A stretch of 64,000 nucleotides of DNA. Origin: Melastoma dodecandrum (lineage: Eukaryota > Streptophyta > Magnoliopsida > Myrtales > Melastomataceae). Below the pieces are notes generated by a model, which was given only the letters and a program-made list of their open reading frames with translations, had not been told where the DNA came from and did no database searches. Within the stretch, counting starts at the first letter, position 1, and each line of letters begins with the position of its first letter. A program made the position numbers and the translations under genes. Shown here piece after piece: positions 58,289 to 64,000 of this stretch. The DNA is taken from NCBI GenBank assembly GCA_029817715.1, contig JARUPY010000473.1:5022001-5086000 (forward strand). Direction: 5' to 3'.

Positions 58289-59549
58289 ATATTAGCGGGC
58301 ACATATATGTATATAAAATTTTTTTTATTCTCAATATTTGGCTGATTTAGGACAGTTCTCCTTTGATAAAATAATATATGCCCATCAATAAAATAAACGG
58401 GGCTTCCGGCGCATACATAAGAAGATTTCCTATTTCTTAGAAGCCTAAATATTTCAACGTCACTTTTCCTCCCAAAAATAAGGGTGTTCATCCCAAGTAA
58501 TAAAATGTTTGGGGCATATCGTAGCTTCATGAGGAAATACCATTCCCCTAATTTTGGCGAGATTGCTGGCCGATTTTATATCACTTTTCCAAATAATATT
58601 TTCTGTTTTAAGTGATTTTATCTTGTCAGCTTCCTCTTATTCTGAATTTTAGTTGGAAAGCATAAAAATCGATCGTTCTTCATTTAAAATGTTCTTGGAT
58701 GAAAATCGAGGAGCTTTCATACGAAACATCTATTTTGTACGGGGTCCTCTCACGTTCAATTCTTATTCGAATTTTAAACGCGACAACTTAATATTCCAAA
58801 CATACCCCTCCTTTCTTTTTTTTTAATCTCTCAGGATATTCCATCAATCCCCTGTCTCCCTTTTTTATTTTATAGTATTAAAGTAAATTATTACATCACA
58901 TTAGAAATAATGCTCCGGTGCTTTCTCCAGTTTCTTTTGGCATGTTGATTATATCCACGGTCTGGAATGAAAATTTTGTCATCCCTAGCCGATTTTGTAA
59001 AGAAATCATGCTCATCGAAACTTGAAATATATGTGAGATTTCAAAAAAATCTCTTTAAGATTGCATGTATACGGACAGGACACCATGACAGGTTCATCAG
59101 CGTTCCGCCTCATATCCACCTTTTCACTTTTATCCATACTTTAATACCACACGTAATTTCATGCCCAATTATAAGTCTTCCCTTCTCACCCTTGATATGC
59201 ATATCACTTTTATTTTCCTAAGGTAATGTATCTGCAAATATATATTATAACCATGAAGTAAAGGATAATTCAGGAAACAAAGATTAAAAAGAACTCTCCT
59301 GGACACCTTCGTCAAATCGCATCTTGCCCGTGTAATCTCATCGCTCCTTTTTAAATTAGTTATATATGCCGGGTTATCTTCATCCATTCACCAAGAAGGA
59401 AACTATTGATATATTATTTTTTTAAATAATATTTTACATCCACGTTCGTTACAATCTATTCATAATTCGAGGAAAACAATATCCGTGATTAGTGATTTTT
59501 TATTGCTTTCCCTAAGCAAGAGACCTCTGGATTCATCCCCACATGACAC

Positions 59550-59557
59550 TATAAATA
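59550..59557 (+). promoter_or_regulatory. TATA box of the second PMD gene copy
   Basis: TATAAATA in gacactataaatagaggtgcaaggag, matching the first copy at 4407. Sequence from ~59465 (aatatccgtgattagtgatt) is also shared. Confidence 0.65.
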
Positions 59558-59924
59558 GAGGTGCAAGGAGTTCGAGATTCTACACTCCACATTTCATATT
59601 CTTATGAACAAACCCCTCTGCTACTCTCCTTTTCTTAACTCGTCGTCCAATATCCTTGACCTTCAAGAACCTCGCAACAACAGGTTTGTATTCCATCCGC
59701 TTTAATGTATATGAGTTTCAACATTCTCTAAACTTATTAAATTTCATTGTAGCTTTGTCATGTTTTTAAACCCTCCCCTCTTCTCTTCCCTCGGGAGTAT
59801 CTCGTAGCATCTGAAATCAAGGCAATTTCGTAGGGGCATTGCCATCAAGGTTCGTAGGTTTTCTCGTTGTTTATTTATATAACTCGACTGATCACTTTCT
59901 CCTAGTACATGCAGATCATCGCTG

Positions 59925-60203
59925 GATATTCCTTCGGCCTTCCTCCGTACAAATGAGACCGCCGCTGGACATTCTCTCGGCCTCCCCGTACCAATGGGAC
60001 TACTGCCGGACATTCCCTCGGCCTTCCCTGTACGAATGGGACCGCCGCCGGATATTCCCTCGGCCTTCTCCGTACGAACGAGACCGCCGCCAGACATTTC
60101 CTCGGCCTTCCCCGTATGAATGGGACCGTCGCCGGATATTCTCTCGGCCTTTCCCGTACGAATGGGACCGCCACCGGACATTCCCTCGGCCTTCCCCGTA
60201 CAC
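59925..60203. repeat. Minisatellite, seven diverged units
   Basis: Units on ggatattccctcggccttcc with gtacgaatgggaccgccgc. It occupies the same place upstream of the PMD start as the array at 4806-5131, but the units differ from each other more. Confidence 0.9.
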
Positions 60204-60268
60204 AGGATACTTGCCTGATATTCCACTTTAATCACTTATCCCTTTACTTGGTAGGATTCGTTGGAGCC

Positions 60269-62336
60269 ATGGTTCATTTTATCAAGAAGATCGTTTTCCG
60301 GGCGTGAGTTGCTGAAAATGAAGGCCACCTCCGCAATAGAGTGGAATTAGTAGTCCATCGTCCTTTGATCGACTTTTTTGCCTCACTCTATGACAAGTTG
60401 GATGAGAACCTTGATAATTTAAGTTATTGGTCGCAAAAAATCTCCGAGACCTCTTTGTTGGACATGTGGTCGCTCAAGTCACTCCTCACTCATGCATGGC
60501 AGAGCCAACGCCTTCACGTTCATTAGGAGGAACATCATTGCTGGAAAGTGTGAGTGGGTACATTCTATTCATTTTCGCGGTGAATTTGGTTTCATTTCAA
60601 AATATTGGGAATGACTTGAAGACACAGTTTCTTGTGATGAACAATTTCTCAGAAAGCCCAACATATTTGATGCCATACGTTGTTCGCGCTATAGTTATGA
60701 CCGTAACTCTGATGTCATGCGAGTTTTCTGTGTAGGTTGGTGTCCGGAGTTTAATGTCCTTGAAACATCGCGTGAAGCGTTTTCAATTTCTCTTTGGGAT
60801 CTCTATAAGCTTGGTGAGCTTCCTATTCATGGCAGAATTTATGAGGAGACGATCCCTTGCTTGCAAGCTTGCAAGAACTCACTGGCTCGAACTCCCGAAA
60901 CAGATTTATTCCAAAGAGATGCGCATTTCTATTTGTGGCATTTTCTCGTTTCCTGGAAAAAAACACTGAGGATGATCGAAGTAGGCAGAAAAATAAAGGT
61001 ATCATGAGTAAGGGGGTCGTTCCTATATCGTCTTGGATCGAGTTCTGGTTTAGGGGAGAAGAAAAATATATTAGGCCTCTTGGGCGTGTGCTGAAGAAAT
61101 CAACTCCTCCAAAGAAATCTCATAATTCTACTGGGCCAATAGCAGACGCATCTCCCTGGAGCCGCAAGGAAACGGGAGTATTTGAGGATTTGGGCATTAG
61201 CGAAGAAATGCGTTTGCAGACTTATCTTTCTGCCTTCATCGCATGTTGGTTATACGTATTTGTATTCCCGCGTGACGAAGCAACATTCAAAGTAGGCGAG
61301 CTTGATGGCAGTGGGAAAATGTTTTAGCCTTGCGGTACCTGTTTTGGCTATCGTATATCGAGAACTAAATTAGATTTGCAACTCCACTCATGCCGGGGCT
61401 CCTAAAGTCTATTTTCCAATGCATTATGTGTACAGATGGTTATCATTCTATTTTCAGACTCACTTTCCTGTTCCAAACGCTGTTGTTGGCCCTCAGATGG
61501 TTGGTTATTTTGGCGAAGGTGGGGCGCGTTACTTTGATGCTCGTGCAGCTCGAGAACTTATTCATGATGGAGGAAATGTATATTGGTGTCATAACTTCTT
61601 CCACAGGAAGGACGACCTTTGGATCGATGATTCTTCTGACTCAGATGAGAACTCATTGAGCTTTTTCATAAGCATTTGATCATGTTATTTGACATTAAGT
61701 CGTAACAACTCCTTAATTGTGGAACATTATTATCCTCCACACTTCAGCCATCAATTTGGGTTTTTCCAGGACATTCCACACATACTAACGTGTGATATAC
61801 GTACGATCTTCCTCATTAGTTAAAGGACACATATTGTGGCGTCTCTCGATGCGAAATGACACTAACTCTCGATTGTATGTGCCTAGTGCTCTCGTTTCTC
61901 ACACTGATTTGGACACATATTGTACGAAGTGGTACTCTAAATGGTGGAAAAAGAAGCATGATGATTTCCTCAAACGAGGGATAGAGGCACTGATTGTTGG
62001 GATAAGTCATCCTCCATGTAAAGATAATGATACTCGAGAGAAACCAGCCAAGCCGATCTGCATAACCCAAAAGAAAATGCCTTTATCACCAAATGCAGGT
62101 ATTTATAAACACATGTATCCTTATTTTTGTTTGTTTTGTTTTACGTTGTCAATAAAAATGCCTTGTTTCCATAAACAGCTGTACATTTTGAAAAGTCACA
62201 AACTCTAGATGACAACCGACATTTCAAGAGGCAGAGGCGTTCAAGGCGTGGTTTCGGGGACCTCGATGTTGTCGAAGACGTGCCAAATGACATCGTTCCG
62301 GCTGGCAATGAGTTGGTGATCATCATATATCATTTA
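60269..62336 (+). pseudogene. Second antisense PMD gene copy, decayed and truncated
   Basis: ATG at 60269 (MVHFIKKIVFRA) meets a stop after 12 codons. Homology to 5195-7238 then continues in shifting frames: VELVVHRPLIDF, SQKISETSLLDMWSLKS, MRVFCVGWCPEFNVLETSRE, SISLWDLYKLGELPI, SSWIEFWFRGEEKYIRPLGR, THFPVPNAVVGPQMVGYFGE and YSKWWKKKHDDFLKRGIEAL. The intron near 62099-62179 and the second exon are kept. It ends in the second intron, where the LTR at 62363 is inserted. The coiled-coil exon is missing. Confidence 0.88.
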
Positions 62337-62362
62337 GGTACATATTTTAAATGATATGCCAC

Positions 62363-63751
62363 TGTTGACATGCAATTAACATGATGATTATCTTGGACCA
62401 ATCTTGGGCCTAACTCTGACAAAAGCCTATAATAGGCACGAAGCCCATGTATTAACACAATAGAATATCTTGGGCCTATTTCTGACTGAGCCCATAATAA
62501 ACACGAAGCCCATACGCACTAGGCCTCCGTCTGTAGTCTACAGGGGCAGAGTAATAACCTTGTAATCAGGGAAGTCTACGAGCCTGTGCCTGCAAAGGAC
62601 ACATGTCAAAAGGAACGGTTACATAGCCCCGAGATAAATGGGACTTGCAACCCACGCATATGCTAGCACACGTCTTAGAAGACAATCAATTGAACCCGAA
62701 ATCAGAGAGTCTACGACCCACGTTTACACGAGTGGAAGTGAGTTAGCTCCGAGATTCTCGGGCGTAGTTGAGTCTGGAAGATCTTCAGAAGGTCGTAACA
62801 GACCGGGTATAAAAGTGGAAGATCTCCCTCAGAGATAATCGCGATCAAATCAGCCAACAGAAGCTTATCTTGCTCGTCACCCCTTAGTTTAGTTGTTAGG
62901 ATTCTCCGACCTGGGCGAAACCCCTAAGGTTTCATTGGTCTTCACCTCCACCATCAGAGTGAGCAACCGTAGCTCTGGTAACAACTCTCCGCCTTCGACT
63001 CCAACGCCAGGACGAGCAACCGTAGTCCCGGTACACTTCTCGGCCTTCGACTCCAATGCCAGGACGAGTAATCGTAGTCTTGGTACACTTCTCCGCCTTC
63101 GACACCGCCACCAGGGTGAGCCACCGTAGCCTTGGTATCCACGTCCGCCTCTACATTCGACCACAACCCGTCCACCAGGCCCAGCAGCTAAGTCCTACCA
63201 CCCGAGGAATACAAGTCTACAGTGCTCTGCCGCCAGGTCCACGGATCTATGAATTGAAAGGTCCGAATGATCATCCAAACTCAAAATAAACGATCACAAT
63301 AGTAAATCTAGATAGCTCCAGGAGAAGCCAATATCGGCACTGGTGGTGAGGCCGCAGACGGCGCGTTGAGATGTCCTCCCCCTCGCCGGCTACCGCCGCC
63401 GCCCGTAAGGTTCTGTACCAAAGATGTCAACCCTCTACGAAGACTGCAGAAGACCCCTGGTGTTCACTACGCTGACCAGATTCTCGAGTCCGGAGTGCCC
63501 AGCGTCAAGTCCACGACCTCTTTCGCCGTTCAAGTCTACGTTCCCGATCCAAGTCTACGGAGCACAGTAGCCAGTCTATGACTTCACCACTGTCCTTATT
63601 TTTATTTTCATGGCTGTAAGCTTTCTTTACTTTGTGTAAAAACGTTTGCATTCAATCATTTTTCTTTAATTACTTACTGGCGACCACATCTAAAATCCCT
63701 GTGAGTCTTATTGCCAAATATTTCCGGCGTGATCCGTTTCCTACGCGAACA
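62363..63751 (+). repeat. 5' LTR of another gypsy element (limits inferred)
   Basis: Starts TGTTGACATG and ends GCGAACA, seven bases before a primer-site-like stretch. A TATAAAAG box at 62808-62815 gives a promoter. The LTR holds three tandem blocks around ctccgccttcgactccaacg, each with gagcaaccgtag-like words (62950-63135). The other LTR is beyond the window, so its ends cannot be confirmed. Confidence 0.65.
62808..62815 (+). promoter_or_regulatory. LTR TATA box
   Basis: TATAAAAG in gaccgggtataaaagtggaag. It is the expected core promoter for the retrotransposon RNA. Confidence 0.6.
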
Positions 63752-63757
63752 CGTTTT

Positions 63758-63777
63758 TGGCGACCACAGTGGGAGAC
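63758..63777 (+). other. Primer-binding-site-like stretch of the right-edge element
   Basis: TGGCGACCACAGTGGGAGAC, 17 bases before the gag ATG. A partial copy of it, TGGCGACCACATC, sits 79 bases upstream at 63679, near the LTR end. Confidence 0.6.
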
Positions 63778-63793
63778 GAGAAAGTTTAAACTC

Positions 63794-64000
63794 ATGGTAA
63801 AGAATACCAGGAGTTGGGTTAATCGCGACCCTTCACCTTCATTAGATGGAGACGGTCAGAATATAGCAGGATACGCAAAGGAGGATACCACGGCTCTAGG
63901 AAGCCAAGTGGCTGCAAATCAACCCTCTTTTGGGGCACATAATCAACCCTCTAGGCTTGAGTTCTATAAAAAATTTAATGATATGAAGAACTTGATGGAC
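63794..64000 (+). CDS. Start of gypsy gag, cut by the window edge
   Basis: ATG at 63794 opens MVKNTRSWVNRDPSPSLDGD and stays open for 69 codons to the window end. It lies just after the LTR and primer-site-like stretch, the place of gag. The N-terminus is polar and low in complexity, as in Tat/Athila-type gag proteins, but no domain is complete. Confidence 0.65.
   Translation, partial: MVKNTRSWVNRDPSPSLDGDGQNIAGYAKEDTTALGSQVAANQPSFGAHNQPSRLEFYKKFNDMKNLMD

Larger units (their letters stand above)
57030..58905. repeat. Tandem duplication of ~0.95 kb inside the array
   Basis: Unit 1 is about 57030-57995 and unit 2 about 57996-58905. Both begin at cagcgctttttt and end with aaagtaaattattacatcaca. 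A TA microsatellite (57399-57434) makes unit 1 longer. Shared internal landmarks are gcgggcacatatatgtatataa and ataaaataaacgg. Confidence 0.85.
56004..59490 (-). mobile_element. Polypurine-side internal region of the right Tat element, with cargo copies B and C
   Basis: Matches 53397-55244 up to ~57900, then repeats its second half once more. Small frames on both strands (for example MNALWHDSTTKVSKRVCLFS on the minus strand, 56465-56181, also at 53881-53681) are shared by the copies but were not identified. No pol sequence is present. The right end passes into the promoter of the second PMD gene. Confidence 0.6.

Noticed and set aside
59925..60203. A CRISPR-like array
   Set aside because: Units are contiguous, with no unique spacers, and the genome is a plant. 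It is a minisatellite.

Overview
This window is nuclear DNA of a flowering plant, most likely a eudicot. It has intron-containing genes with GT-AG splice sites, plant families (pollen-type exopolygalacturonase, DOMON/cytochrome b561, NAT9-like acetyltransferase, hnRNP-like RRM protein, ESS2/DGCR14, CCCH-RRM protein) and many plant LTR retrotransposons. No CRISPR array, operon or tRNA gene was seen. The species cannot be told from the sequence alone.

Layout. 1-1274: AT-rich flank starting with a ~410-bp repeat that recurs at 16071. 1280-13524: a young Ty3/gypsy retrotransposon of the Tat type on the minus strand, with 739-bp LTRs and a 5-bp target duplication CATAG. It lacks gag and protease but keeps a damaged RT, dual RNase H and integrase. 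Between pol and its 3' LTR lie an antisense plant-mobile-domain (PMD) gene with its own TATA box and introns, and two fragments of host genes: a nicotinamidase and a UBX-domain protein. 13758-15223: an intact four-exon exopolygalacturonase, only 234 bp from the element. 16908-22516: a complete but decayed chromovirus (target duplication CCCTC). 23832-40744: a gene island, all on the minus strand: a damaged DOMON/cytochrome b561 gene, a six-exon NAT9-like gene, an hnRNP-like protein, the single-exon ESS2 homologue and a CCCH-RRM gene. 44417-44549: a Mutator-like MITE. 45730-48576: a Ty1/copia remnant. 52544-62362: a tandem LTR-internal-LTR-internal array of relatives of the left Tat element, with a decayed second PMD gene. 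62363-64000: the 5' LTR, primer-binding site and gag start of another gypsy element, inserted in the second PMD gene.

Main idea. The two Tat relatives share the antisense PMD gene but differ in the zone between it and the 3' LTR. The left one carries nicotinamidase plus UBX sequence. The right array carries repeated copies of a segment resembling the pre-helicase part of DRD1/CLASSY-type SNF2 proteins, which act in RNA-directed DNA methylation. This zone looks like a variable cargo bay for host transcript fragments. The identifications are by reading motifs and need database searches.
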